Source of the DNA: Doris montereyensis
Lineage: Eukaryota; Mollusca; Gastropoda; Nudibranchia; Dorididae
Assembly: GCA_037039925.1 (NCBI GenBank)
Contig: JAXRKP010000007.1
Span: 347,501 to 411,500 of the forward strand
Length of the DNA: 64,000 nucleotides
Direction: 5' to 3'
Part shown: in pieces, positions 1-13,200 of the stretch
How the letters are laid out: each line of letters begins with the position of its first letter
How positions within the stretch are numbered: position 1 is the first letter of the stretch
The notes under the pieces: generated by a model
Seen by the model: the letters and a program-made list of their open reading frames with translations, nothing else
Database searches by the model: none
What the model was told of the DNA's origin: nothing
Position numbers and translations under genes: made by a program

Positions 1-55
1 AATCAAAACTGTTGAATTCATGCAGAATTAATTAAATGAATGTAATCATTTATGG
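1..55. other. left edge, short unique sequence
   Basis: AT-rich sequence with no gene signal. Its last 13 bases (43-55) are the left target-site duplication of the adjacent SINE. Confidence 0.6.
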
Positions 56-351
56 TGGCGGCGTCCGTAGCCGAGCAGATAGGCTGACGGACTGGGGATC
101 ATGAGGTCTCGGGTTCGAAATCTAAACAAAGCTAGGTCTGATGTTGTGTTCCTTGGGAAAGACATGTAACACATGTTTTCCACACTGGACCCAGGTGATA
201 AGGGGTACAAGCACTAGCTTTGAAGTAAAAACCTGCGGCAGACTAGTATCCTGTCCAGATGTGATTGTTATTACACTCCGCTGAGACTATAGAAATTGGG
301 ATACACTTTGGCTCCATGGGCCGCAGCAAAACGGCCTCGGAGTAACTTTAT
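56..351 (+). mobile_element. tRNA-derived SINE, family A, with target-site duplication
   Basis: The head has a tRNA-like A box (gtagccgagcagataggct) and a B box (gggttcgaaatc). The body reads through 'cccaggtgataaggggtacaa' and 'aaaacctgcg', and the element ends in 'agtaacttta'. The 13-bp string TAATCATTTATGG flanks it perfectly at 43-55 and 352-364, as expected of LINE-assisted insertion. The same family recurs at about 3.9, 14.3, 23.6, 43.8 and 63.6 kb. Confidence 0.85.
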
Positions 352-643
352 TAATCATTTATGGTATATATATATATGTTACTTTACAATTGATATTTAG
401 ATCTAAGTTGTCTTGATTGAGGGTCCCTGACAGCTCATTTGATAGAGTCCCAACTGGAATGCAGAAATTGGCGAGAGAAAAAATCATATTTATCTGTTAT
501 TTCGAATACTTTTACACTACCCTGTTGATTAGCAACACATTAGACCGTAGTTGCATGATAAGATTTCATCTGGTTTCATCAACAAATCGATTTTATGGCA
601 TGATTTTATTTTTTTCAAATAAAAAATTTTCTCTTTTTCTCAG

Positions 644-769
644 ATTAAGAGAGGGGAGTCCATATAGTGACAGTGACAGTGACTCGAAGAGGAACCTCCC
701 TCCAAAGGTCACGCCAAAGCTTTTGGATTTCAAAAAGAATAAAGATAAAGCTGTTGAGAAAGAGGCGGT
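644..769 (+). CDS. candidate 5' exon of the PPP phosphatase gene
   Basis: An acceptor (ctctttttctcag) precedes an open segment with an acidic Ser/Asp run (YSDSDSDSKRN) and a Lys-rich stretch (KKNKDKAVEKEA). A GTATGT donor follows at 770. Frame and composition look like the low-complexity N terminus of a signalling protein. The exit phase (2) does not match the entry phase of the next candidate exon at 3096, so an exon is missing, a base is wrong, or this is not an exon. I infer membership of the phosphatase gene only from strand and position. Confidence 0.3.
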
Positions 770-779
770 GTATGTCAAG

Positions 780-1890
780 GGAGTGATACGCTATTTCATT
801 TAGAGTGCAGTACATGTGTCATTGCTTTTGATTTGTGATTGAATTAGAGGTCAAACGTGGAAGGCATAAACAGACACAGTGCATGTAAAAAGAACGAATC
901 AACTACGTGAGAATTTTGCATCGAGTACAAAGAACAGGAAGAAGAGATTATAGGCATTAGCTCAAGAGGCGCTCGTGTTGTTACTGGAAGTGATCTTCTT
1001 ACAGTGAGGAGTTGCTCCAGCCATTTGCATGAAAAAAACGAGTGCGTGCAAGGGGAGAAGCTACAATTTTGACTTAATTTGAACGATGATTTCACGTTTA
1101 CAGATGATAAAAGACCTATAAAACATGTATTTTCTGACAGCTGATATAATAAGGAATTCATATTGAGATGTTATTGCAACAAAAGAAACGTTAATTGCAG
1201 ATTAGACAATACAAGTGATCATTGTGTAATCAACTTTAGTTTGCACGAAAGTGTGTTGAATGGGAAAGCATCACTTTGACGAACGATAGCGAGGCCACCC
1301 AAAAAGCTATGAGCTTGAAATAAGTTTTAAGCTCATTAGCTGTTGTTGAACTATGAACTCAAAGGTTAAACTACGTCATAAACCATTTAAGGAAAGTGGA
1401 AATTTCCTCCATTTGAGATGCCTAGGTGCCTGGTTTTTTATCCCAATGACGTCGGGCCTAAATTAAGGGCCATCATGCTTCCCCTGACCAACTGCAGCAC
1501 GTCCTAATTAAAGGGCTGGCACTGTTTTTGAGTTAACACCTAAGTGACCAAGCCCACACCAAGTGAGTGTTTACCCAAGGACCGGAGCCACCACCTACTT
1601 TATGTGACAAATGTGTACCTGTTCATTAAATCTAAATCTATCTGCTTCAGACACACCTTCAGATATATCTTTATAATATTATATCCTTTTTTTTTTGTCC
1701 ATTCTATGTATAATAATTTAAATAACTATCATACAACCTTAATGAACTTACTAAAGACAAGCAGAATGAAATGAAAATGGAAGAAATGAGATAAATACCT
1801 CTAATAAAACCCCGAAAATAACATGGATTCAGAGAATTTGCAACTAACTTACGACAGAGCCAGATTTAGATTTAGATGATGGCATGTTAT
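780..1890. other. no gene recognised
   Basis: Ordinary AT-rich unique sequence. Short open frames here have no recognisable motif or convincing splice context. Confidence 0.5.
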
Positions 1891-1892
1891 TA

Positions 1893-2078
1893 TCACTTGC
1901 ATTGTCACTCCAGCTGAATGATCGTCATCAGAATCGTTCTTACTTGCATTGTCACTCCAGCTGAATGATCGTCATCAGAATCGTTCTTACTTGCATTGTC
2001 ACTCAGCTGAATGATCGTCATCAGAATCGTTCACTTGCATTGTCACTCAAGCTGAATGATCGTCATCAGAATCGTTAT
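1893..2078. repeat. about 47-bp tandem repeat, 4 copies
   Basis: The unit carries 'gctgaatgatcgtcatcaga' preceded by 'cttgcattgtcactc'. Four copies differ by small indels and run into non-repeated sequence at about 2,079. Read on the minus strand, each unit would encode an acidic NDSDDDHSA-like string, but stops interrupt it. Confidence 0.85.
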
Positions 2079-2325
2079 GGTCCAGCCAGATTCTTGAGTC
2101 ATTCACTTCTTCATCGCTCTCCTCCTTGTCAGAATTTCTCTCATCCAGCACTTACTTCAGCTCATTTTTGCGACATATTTTTCATCCGAATTCAGCACCA
2201 CTTGAGTGCTTCTGGTAACACAAGATGTAAACAAAGCTATGGAACGGAAGAAGAAAACGTGGGGTGAGGTTTTTGGAAGAGATGAATTGGCTTTTATAAA
2301 AACGAATAGCCAAAATGAGAAAGCT

Positions 2326-2351
2326 CTTTTATTATTATTATTATTATTATT

Positions 2352-2382
<31 letters not shown>

Positions 2383-2386
2383 TGCT
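2326..2386. repeat. (TTA)n microsatellite
   Basis: Trinucleotide run of TTA with one short interruption. Confidence 0.95.
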
Positions 2387-2389
2387 GAC

Positions 2390-2845
2390 AAGCCCATCTC
2401 TGATGGGGTAGGTACTAGATCTTAGACTATAAATGATTCTTCTGACGTTCACGAAAGGCTTGAACTCGCCCAGTTGTCTGTTTCTTTTGTCTAACCGTTT
2501 CTGGTAGTCAGAGTTTCCTTTCCTTTTTCTTTCGGGGACGATGATACTCTAGATTTAGATCTGATAGATTTTAGGCACCTCCTTTCTGCGTTTAATCTTT
2601 GAACTTTGAATCGAGTGCGTTTCCAGTTTCCAGTTTATAAAAATAGGAAAATCATGGCGTTTGGGTACAGCTTATATAAATGAAACTTGTTGATTTCCAA
2701 CCTTGGAATCGATGAAAATGAATAGACCCATGCAACTCGACACCGATTTTGAGCAAGTTGACAAGTTTTCGGGATTTTCGGTTGCCGCATAACAATTTGA
2801 TTCAGCGTTACATGATCCTATTCTACCTACCACCATTATATATAG
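2390..2845. other. no gene recognised
   Basis: Unique AT-rich sequence, probably intronic or upstream of the phosphatase gene. No conserved coding segment seen. Confidence 0.4.
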
Positions 2846-2847
2846 TA

Positions 2848-3008
2848 GATTATTATTATTATTATTGTTGTTGTTATCATCATCATTATTATTGTTATTA
2901 GTATTATTACCATTATTATTATTAGCATTATTAGTATTATTATTGGTATTATTAGTATTATTATCATCATTATTATTATTATTATTATTATCATCATCGT
3001 TGATTTTA
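2848..3008. repeat. imperfect (ATT)n microsatellite
   Basis: Degenerate ATT/GTT/ATC trinucleotide tract ending about 90 bp before the exon at 3096. Asn-rich and Leu-rich open frames across it are products of the repeat. Confidence 0.9.
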
Positions 3009-3095
3009 TTTGTTATTCGTTGTGTTGTCATGTTATTTTTGTTGTTACTATGTGATGATGGTGATGAAGAAGTGTCTTATGATTTGTATCCATAG

Positions 3096-3233
3096 ACCAA
3101 GTGTTCAAACAGCCTGAAGGAAGGGCACCGTCCTCCACATCCAAGCAGGCCCGCTACGATCTGGCAACACACACGGTGCGGGTGAAACGAACAGGGACTT
3201 TGGCGGAGGTTATGGCTCTGTGGGACTTACAAG
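3096..3233 (+). CDS. PPP phosphatase, upstream exon
   Basis: An acceptor at 'tatccatag' and a donor at 'caag|gttaga' bound 138 bp open in one frame. The product includes [20 protein letters not shown] and ends [12 protein letters not shown]. It would lie N-terminal to the catalytic domain. It leaves in phase 1, which does not match the phase-0 exon at 6965, so an exon or a base is missing between them. Confidence 0.55.
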
Positions 3234-6200
3234 GTTAGAAGCATATTATCATGCGTGATCAAGCTGGAGAAATGAGTGCTAAATGTGATGTCATTATATA
3301 TCACTTATGTCTTGAGTTATATAAACAAGTGTTTTTGTTCTATGTTTGATGTCTGTGAGATTTGTAGACGAAGCAACACACGTCGCATTTTCATGGCCAA
3401 CATTTCTGAACTTTAAGTGCCAATGGCCAATCTATCGGTGCTTCCACCAGACGTTCTATGCCAAATGGCTGATGTATAACTTGTAGGTGTTTTCTCACAA
3501 TTTTTGTTCCGTAGACTCATTCGGCTAAATTTGTGAGGAAACACCGACAAAAAGGTAGATCGGCGTTAGGCAATGGACAACCCAGTGGAAGCACCGATAG
3601 ATCGTCGATTAGCTCATTGCTTAGTTAGCAAACATTATTCTTGCGGGGGATAGAATTATTCTGGCATTGAGCAATGACTTTTTTTTTTTTTGCATTCAAA
3701 GAGTTCAATGTTGACAACGAGGGAAAAAATTATGTTTCTATCCAAGGTCTAGATCCTTCAAGGCCGTACGAGCCAGAGCGTAGGACCTGATTCCAGTTTT
3801 TGTAACTGTAACATTAAAACCTCTTTATCGTAATAAAAATATGTACTCGTCCTTGTTTTAACCTTACCTTAAACCCTGGTGGAGATAGCTTGAAGCGTGA
3901 GATTGCCGGATTTGAGATTTTGCCAGGTTCTTGGTTCAAATCCCTGCAATGCTACCCATATGTTTAATGTCGTATATCTTGGAAAAGATGCTTGACACGC
4001 ATTTCCCCTCTCAACCCAGGTGCAGATCGATGCCAGCATCAGTTGGGGAGTTAGTAGTAAAATATATGACAAACTAGCATCCTGCATGTAATTATCGTCC
4101 ATTCTACTTCACACCATAGTGAAACTGGGATAAGTTCCATCTCTATACTTACTTGCTTACTTACTTGCTTACTTACTTGCTTGCTTGCTGACTTACTTGC
4201 TTACTTACTTGCTTACTTGCTGGCTGCCTTACTTGCTTACTTACTGGCTTACTTACTTGCTTACTTACTTGCTTACTGGCCTACTGCTTACTGGCTTAAT
4301 TACTTACTTGTTTACTTACTTTACTTGCTTACTTACTTGCTTACTTACTTGCTTACTTACTGGCTTACTTACTTACTTACTTACTTGCTTACTTACTGGC
4401 TTGCTTACTGGCTACCTTATTTAATTACTTACTTTACTGGCTTACTTACTGGCTTACGTTACTTACTTACTTGCTTGCTTACTTCATTTACTTGCTTACT
4501 TACTTACTTACTTGCTTACTTACTGGCTTACTTTACTTGCTTTTTTACTTGCTTACTTACTGGCCTACTTACTGGCTACCTTATTTAATTACTTACTTAC
4601 TGGCTTACTTACTTGCTTACTTACTTACTTGCTTATTTTCTTACTTGTTGGCTTACTTACTTGCTTACTTACTGGGCTTACCTACTTGCTTACTTACTTG
4701 CTTACTTACTTGCCTACTTACTGGCTTACTTACTTACTTGGCTTACTTACTTGCTTACTTACTTGCTTACTTACTTGCTTGCTTACTTATGTGCTTACTA
4801 CTTACTTACTTACTTTTTCTTACTGGCTGTTACTTACTGTGGTTGCTTACTTACTTGTCGGCTTACTTGCTTACTTACTTGCTTGCTCTTGTTCCATTAC
4901 TTCTTGCTTACCTTCTACTTAGTTCTGTGTCGTGTTATTTTGCTTACTTGCTTTCTTCTTACTTTCAGGTGTCCTTACTTACTTGGTTATAGCTGTTCTT
5001 GTAATGCTCTTGTTTCCTCCCCATATTATTTGACCTATCCACTCCATCTACTCCTCTACTTATTTACATTTTTTTACTTAGTTACACTGCTACTTAGGAG
5101 CAACTCTATTTAATTACTAACTTACTTATTGTGTGAAATTCTTGAGCAGGAAAAGCTTTTCCATATTTTCACTGGGGCGGCTGCTGTAAGTGTTCAGTGC
5201 TAATAACCATTCTACAGTTCTGTGTCGTGTTATTTTGGGTTTTCATCCATCAGCTTTCAGGTGTCCAATCAGGTGAGCTGAATGCTCTCTTGTTGCCGTT
5301 TTGCTTACTTTGACCTGGGCAACAGGCATCTACTCCTCATAAGTGTATTTTCCATTTTTTTCTTAGTTACACTGCTTAAGGAGCAACTCTATGCTTTGAA
5401 GAAATTTTGCTTACTGTGTGAAATTCTTGAAGGCAAAGTTTTGAATATTTTTTCACAGGGACGGCTGCTGTAACAGGTTTCTAGAGGGCGGCTGTCACGC
5501 TTTGAAATGGGCAAAACAGGCTTGCCAGTTTTTCTTACTTTTGAAATGGGCAACAGGCTTCTTACTTCAAGTGGTAAACAGTTTTTCTTACTTTGAAATG
5601 GGCAACAGGCTTGCAAGTTCTTACTTTGAAGTGGGCAACAGGTTTGCAAGTTCTTACTTTGAAATGGGGAACAGGTTTCAAGTTCTTACTTTGAAATGGG
5701 CAACAGGTTTGCAAGTTCTTACTTTGAAATGGGGAACAGGTTTCAAGTTCTTACTTTGAAATGGGCAACAGGTTTGCAAGTTCTTACTTTGAAATGGGCA
5801 ACAGGTTTCAAGTTCTTACTTTGAAATGGGCAACAGGTTTGCAAGTTCTTACTTTGAAATGGGCAACAGGTTTGCAAGTTCTTACTTTGAAATGGGCAAC
5901 AGGTTTGGGTTTGACAGGCTTGCAAGTGGATTAAAAACAGAAAACCCTCCGATGTTTTATGTTTGTTTCTTTTCTGCTTCTTCTTTTTCTAGACGATATA
6001 TTTTTCTTCCCCTGATCTTGAGTGGCTAGATCTAGCGTCCAAATCTTATGGGATGTGATAAAAAAAATACTGCAGGCTCTGTGTGCATAGTTTTGATTCC
6101 TAGTAGTTTTTAAGGATGTTGCAGACAAATTTATTAAGTCACATCCCAAAAAACCCTAAGGTGCTCGTGTTTGTTTGATATCGGAAAACCATGAAGATTT

Positions 6201-7229
6201 TTCCACATGATTTGCGAGGTAGTTAACTAAAGACGAATCATACTTTTAAAGAGATGGTAAATGGAAGAAGTTCTGAAAGTGGGAAGTTTTGTTTTTGTGA
6301 GGATACATTTGAATGGACATACAGTAAGTGAATATCCTTCTGTGTTATTTGTCTGTAATTTTAAGACGTCTTTATGAAATAGTAATAAAAAAATTAACGC
6401 TTGTGCTTAACTTCACTGTCGGCAATTTCATGTGTGTAGAAGCGTATAAAAGCTAATTTAACAGTTATAGTCCCTTTTTCAGTCAGGGCATTAAATTGTT
6501 TGATCTACTTTGTAAACTTTCCCTCTCAACTTTTGGAGGTGGCATGGCAGAATTATTTCTTTAAAATTGTATTCCTTGAAGAAAAGAAAAAGAAAGAGAA
6601 GAAAAAGGAAAAGAAGAAAATTAAAGAAAAGAAATGAAAACTTAACAAATTTACACTTGTGCCTTTCTATCCTTCATGCCTCTGATTTTTAATTGAATTG
6701 AAGATTTTTATGTTTTAAATGAAAAAATAATGTAATTAGAATATATTAACATAAATTACACTTTTGTGATATTGTCATTTTGTTTTTCTTTAAAAAATAA
6801 ATAAATTTCTGTCGATCTCTTATTTTCATTTTCACTGTGCACAGTGAATATCTTTAACTTATCCAAATGATTTTCCTAGCACACATAAACATAATATATC
6901 TTACAGGCTGTGATAAACAAATTCATGTTAAGTCTGTTGCCTTAATTACTCTGTAATAACACAGAGATCGCATCCAAATGAAATGCTGACTGGTTTGCGC
7001 TACTTTGAACGACCAGCCAAGGGAGAAAATGGTGTCAGTACAAAGGTGGGTGACCTAGACTATTTACATAAATTTATCTCTCTTGAAGCATTTTTGTGAC
7101 ATGCATTACACTATTTCTTCAGCATAGTTTGATAGTGAACACAATATTGATATTAATATCATTAAAACGCCATAGTTATTGATAATAGAATTATGATAAT
7201 AATTATTATTATTGTTGTTATTATTATTA

Positions 7230-7279
<50 letters not shown>

Positions 7280-10200
7280 TTTTTAGTATTATTATTATTG
7301 TTTTTATTATTACAGTAGTCTCCGCCAAAATGCATGGTCCATGGGTGACAAAAAAAAAATGTGCATTATGGCGAAGGTACATTTTGACAGAGTATTAGGC
7401 CGGACTCATTACTGTGTATTTACATTGTCATTCTTGTTTGGAAATACGCGTGTGTAAACTGTTTTTTTTTATGTAGTTGTTGTTTGTTACTGTTTGGTGT
7501 GTGTGTGTTTTTGTTATTCGGTGGTTTGAGTACAAGATCCGATAGGCCTTCTCGTAGATTTGTTACGTTCTTCTCTCACTGAAGACTACAACAGAGGGGG
7601 GGGGGTGATGGTGAAGACATTCGGCAACAATGTCGTTTTTCCTAATTGGTTGACACATGTGACATACAGTGTACGATCTCCGTGGGTAAAAGTGATACGA
7701 GACCTTTCTCAGATTTTCTCACCGTGATCAAAGAGAGAAAGACGATCATACAGTCTGTCTGGCACACCTATCGAGTGAGGGAGGGAAGGGGAGGGTAAGG
7801 GTGACCAAAGCCGAGACAGCATGGCAGATTGTGTCACTTGAATGAGGCGAGAAGAGGTTATTAAACTATTTTTCACAGGAATTGACTCTTTAAATGCAAC
7901 AAATTGAAAGACTTACAAAAACCTATTGAATGTTGGCAAAGTCAAGCAAACCACTGTTGCATTTGAGGGGGTAATTACCGTTGTAAAATTTGGTTACATG
8001 AAAAAAACTGCGTAATGACGAATCATGCATTATGACGGCATGCAATTTGGCAGGAGACTATTATTATTATTGTTGTTGTCATTGTTGTTGTCATTGATTT
8101 AAAAAAAAAACAATGCTATTATTATTACCACTGCTGTTGCTGAATACTGCTTCTAAGCACTCTACTTCTTCTACTACTACTGCTGAATACTGTTTCTATT
8201 AGCACTTATTCACTACTACTGCTGAATACTGTTTCTATTAGCTGCTGAATACTGTTTCTATTAGCACTCTACTTCTTCTACTACTACTGCTGAATACTGT
8301 TTCTACTAGCACTCTTCTTCTACTACTACTGCTGAATATGACAATGATAATGACAATGCTGTAGTAAAGGCTGATTTGTATCGTGTAATTTAACACTCCT
8401 ATTAACAATGTAGTTTATTTTGGTGGTTTTGTTTCCCTAGATCATTTTCTGCATTCATGTCTGTTGTTATAAAACGCCACCTTGCCAATCTTTTCCAGCC
8501 CGCCTTTGACTGGGGCCAAGTAGACCGCAATGCGTTGGCCAAGTGCTTGCTCACCGTCTGCCGGCAGGTGAAAGACTGTCTGGCCGGTGAACCGCGACTT
8601 CTAAAGCTTCGGTCTCCTTCATACATTTTAGGTCTGTAAGAGTTTGGCTTTCCTCTAAAGTGTTTTGAAATACCTTGCCTAAAAGTTATTTATGCAGATT
8701 AGCCTCAGCTTTGCCATAAACATTCATGCCGTCCTGCACTATGGTTTAGTTTGAAGTATATGTCAATGAATGTAATACTTCTTTTTTGTTGTTGTTTGTT
8801 CTGGAAGCCTGTATTCAACTTTGCATGTATGCTGTTTGCAGGCAGAGTTAGCTGTCGCTGTCTCTGTGTCTCTGGGGTAGACCTCGGTGGCCAAGAAGCA
8901 AGGTGTCAGCCTCTCAACCAAATTGTAATGGGTTTGTGCCCGATGAGTTGAAATATTTTCTACAGTTTGTTTTTTGGATGAAAAAGGAAGTCCCATGTTG
9001 CAGATCACAACGCTCTGTACACGTAAATGGTCCCTTGACCGTATTCATTTAAATTTAAAAAGATCATTCCAAAACCCTGAGATCTATCTTGCGGGTTGCC
9101 TGTCTTTCCATATCTCTGTCTCTGCCTTCCTTTGTACATCCGTTCCTGTCTCTCTGCCTCTCTCAGTCTCTCTCCTCCATCCTGTCTGTTGCGGGGGCGG
9201 TTGGCGGGCACTGCTGGTAGTTCCTTCTTCTTTCCTTTGACTCTTTCACTTCTCCTTTATCTTGCTGTTTCCTCTTAATTCACCCTGAGATTACCACAAT
9301 GGTGGACGAGGTAAATTTCAATGAAACAGACAAATTCCCGTCTGTCTGTCTTGTCGGTGTGTCTCTCTCTTTCTCTCTATGGCCACTCCTTGCCTCTATA
9401 ACTTTTGAGTCTTTCTCTCTCTGTCCCTTTCTCCCCGTCGAGTCTTTAACTTTTCAGACTCACAGGTTCAATCCTAGTCCCATTATCATCATGCTTGGGG
9501 GGACTCAGTAGTTCAGAGGCGAGGTGTCGGCCTCTCAACCAAAAGGTAGAGGGTTCGAGCAAAATCTACCCCCCTGGTCCAGGTAGGTGGATTGACACCT
9601 AGTCCCTTCGGAGATGGACGATAAAAAAGAGCTCCCCGAGTGCAGATCACAACATTATCTGAACATTAAAGATCCCTTGGCTGTTTAAAGGGCAGTCCAG
9701 GCAAAATTTAAACAAAATCCTACCAAAATCACCTTAGTTGTGGATTTGGGTAAATTAAATCAAATCAAATAAAAACATAAAAAATCTGTCTTGTCTGTGT
9801 GTTTCTTTCTTTCTCTCTATGACCGCTCCTCACCTCTATAACCTTTGGTGTCTTTCTCTCTCTGTGTCTTTCTCCCGTTGAGTCTTTCACTTTTCAGACT
9901 CACCAGTTCAATCCTAGTCCAATTATCATCATGCTATCAACTGTGTGAACTACGTTTACAGTCGATTCAATTCGTCGGTCTTTAATTTTGTCTCGCAGGC
10001 GACATTCACGGCAATTACTGTGACCTTGTGTCCTTTGAGAAGGCGTTGTGGCGAATGGGCCCGCACCTGACACCTGCCTCTTTTCTCTTCCTGGGAGACT
10101 ACGTTGACAGGGGAGATTACGCGAGCGTCGAGGTCAGTGAGAGCAGAATGATTTCCGCCTCAGTGTGTTTCCTCCTCGCTGTGAAAGAGGAGTTTTTAGT

Positions 10201-13200
10201 AGTGCGTGTATCTCTCTCACAAATGTGTTACATACATTCCTTTTGTTTTGTTTGGTTTTTTTTTGTGTGCTCAGTGTTTGGTAGTTAACGCGATATCGGA
10301 TATCGATACTCCATATCATAATAATACCACAGCCAATAATTATATAGTAATAGTAACAATAATTGTTATTAATTTTTAACATGTGTTTAGACCGTTTCAC
10401 TGATGGTGTGCTTTGGCTTATTTTTGTCTGTGGTTAAAAAAAAAGTCAATACTCTTGTGTCGTTTTATAAATATATACATTTTTTAAAAACCATACAGTG
10501 TTGACTGAAACACAACAATAAGAGTTCAAACCAAAGCAGATGGTTTAAAAACTAAGATAGAAATAAATCAACCTTATATGGTTTGGGCATGCAAACAGAA
10601 TGAATGAAAAGAGATATCGCTAAATCAGTGTACAGTGCTAAAACTCAAGGCGAAAGACCAAAAGGCAGACCCTGGAGAAAGTGGGAATAAAATAAAAAGA
10701 GGTACTCAAGCACAGAAAATGTCAGGGCAGGGCAGCCTGGAGAAAGTTCATTTGGGGCATCTAAACCCATACACAGGAAGGTAGAATGGGAACTGATAAA
10801 TAAATAAATAAAGAAAGAAAAACAATTTTGATTGTTTTTCTGTGGTGCCCTCTAGTTTTTTTGTTAAATTTGACTTCGTTGTAGAGCATCATTGTTTTGA
10901 AACATTTTTTGTTATAAGAGTGTGTAAAATACAAATAAGTTGGGCTGATCATCGTAATGACTGTGTACTATGTATTTAATGTATGATATCCCCAATTGCA
11001 TTGAGGAAATGCATGAGATCCTGTATGCCATTTCTTCCTTTCAGGTCGTGTCATACCTATTTGCTCAGAAACTTTTGGCCCCAAACAAATTTTTCCTGCT
11101 GCGGGGTAATCATGAGTTGCGAAGCGTACAGGAAATGTTTCATTTCAAGTCGTAAGTGAGCTGACGTGTGATCTACGTTTAAATGACCTTCGGGTACAAA
11201 ATGTCTTTGTCAAATATTTTTTATAGACATTTTTTTTTTTTTCATAATGAGGGGTTATGATACATGTATTCTCAGAAAATTTCAGCATACTAAATCAATA
11301 AAAATGGTTTGAAATAGGCTCATAATCAAACTATCTATGTATTGTAGAGATTCTAGACAGACAGACAGATAGAGAGACAAAAAAAAAAAAGAGAAAAAAG
11401 AAACTTATTTATAAAACATGCTACAAAATTGTACCCATTCATCGGAAGATAGAGTGGGAACTGATAAAGAAAGAAAGAAAACTACAAAATTATTCTTTCC
11501 TTCTTTATCAGTTCCCATTCTACATTCCGGTGTATTGATAAAATTATTTCTTTATATTATTGTTGCCCATAGCATCATCCATTTCTCTCTCCGCTGTTTG
11601 GGAGACTCAGTAGTCCAGAGGTAAGGTGTCAGCCTCTCAATCCGAGGGTCTTGGGTTCAAGCCCCGCCGATGGTTGAACAATTTTCTAAAGTTTTTTCTT
11701 TTACAATCTACCCTCCTGGTCCTGGTAGATGGATCAACAGTTAGTCCCATCAGAGATGGACGTTAAAAAGGAGATTCCGTGTGCAGATCACAACGCTCTT
11801 TCTACGTTAACGATCCCTACAATTTGTGCATGCTATATACCATGGGCCGTAGAATTTATGGGTTTGGGCCAGTCAGATTTGTGCATGCAATATACCATGC
11901 GCCCGTAGAAATCCTGGCAAAATTAAAAATCCTACCAAAACCCCAGAGATCGCCTTAGATATGGATGTGGGTAAAATCAAATCAAATGAAAATCATTCCA
12001 CTGTTCGATCACTCCGTAAGTTCTTATACGTCTATGTCGTTTTTGTTTTTGCCAGGGAGTGCTTGGAGAAATTTGGGGATTCTGTTGGCATGCAGATCTG
12101 GGACGCTGTCAACGCAGTGCTTTGACGTTATGCCAATTGCCGCCACCGTAGGCGACAAGGTGAGGAGGGACAAAGGGCAAAGGGCAAATCAGTTAATCCC
12201 TTTGTTGCCATGTGCCCATAAATCCTGAAGGCCAGTTTGTGCATGTCACATGCCATGTGCCCGTAAAGTCTGTGGGCCAGTTTGTGCATGTCATATGCCA
12301 TGTGCCCATAAATTCTGTGGGCCAGTTTGTGCATGTCATATGCCATGTGCCCATGAATTCTGTGGGCCAGTTTGTGGGCCATGTTTGTGGGCATGTCATA
12401 TGCCATGTGCCCATAAATTCTGTGGGCCAGTTTGTGCATGCTCATACCATGTACCCGTAGAATTTATGGGTTTGGACCAGTCAGATTTGTGCATGTGGGC
12501 CCGTAGAATTTATGGGTTTAGGCCAGTCAGATTTGTGCATGCTATTATGTGGGCCTGTAGAATTTATGGGTTTGGGCCAGTCAGATTTGTGCATGCTATA
12601 TACCATGGGCCTGTAGAATTTATGGGTTTGGGTCAGTCAGATTTGTGCATACTATATACCATGGGCCCGTAGAATTTATGGATTTGGGCCAGTTAGATTT
12701 GTGCATGCTATATACCATGCGCCCGTAGAATTTATGGGTTTGGGCCAGTCAGATTTGTGCATACTACATACCATGTACCCGTAAAATTTATGGGTTTGGA
12801 CTAGTCAGATTTGTGCATGCTATATACGATGTGCCTGTAGAATTTATGGGTTTAGTCAGATTTGTGCATGCTATTATATACCATGGGCCAGTCCAGATTT
12901 GTGCATGCTATATACCATGGGCCCGTAGAATTCATGGGTTTGGGTCAGTCAGATTTGTGCATACTATATACCATGGGCCCGTAGAATTTATGGGTTTGGG
13001 CTATATACAGTCAGATTTGTGCATACTATATACCATGGTCCCGTAGAATTTACAGGCTTTTGACATAACATGTTTCAATAAGTTCTTTGAGTAATGTAAG
13101 GGACATAACTGCATAAAACTCTTGCATATATGTTTAATAACATCCCTTTAGAAGGTAAATTTAGAAATATAGATGGATTTATAGCCCATATTCTGGCACA

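Noticed and set aside
56..130. possible tRNA gene
   Set aside because: A and B boxes are present but the cloverleaf is not intact, and the sequence continues into a dispersed SINE body with target duplications.
1893..2230. acidic minus-strand frames (NDSDDDHSA) resembling the N terminus of a transposase
   Set aside because: Stops and frame changes between units, and no catalytic domain nearby.
4147..5115. multi-pass membrane protein suggested by Leu/Tyr-rich frames
   Set aside because: Three parallel frames of the TTAC/TTGC array.
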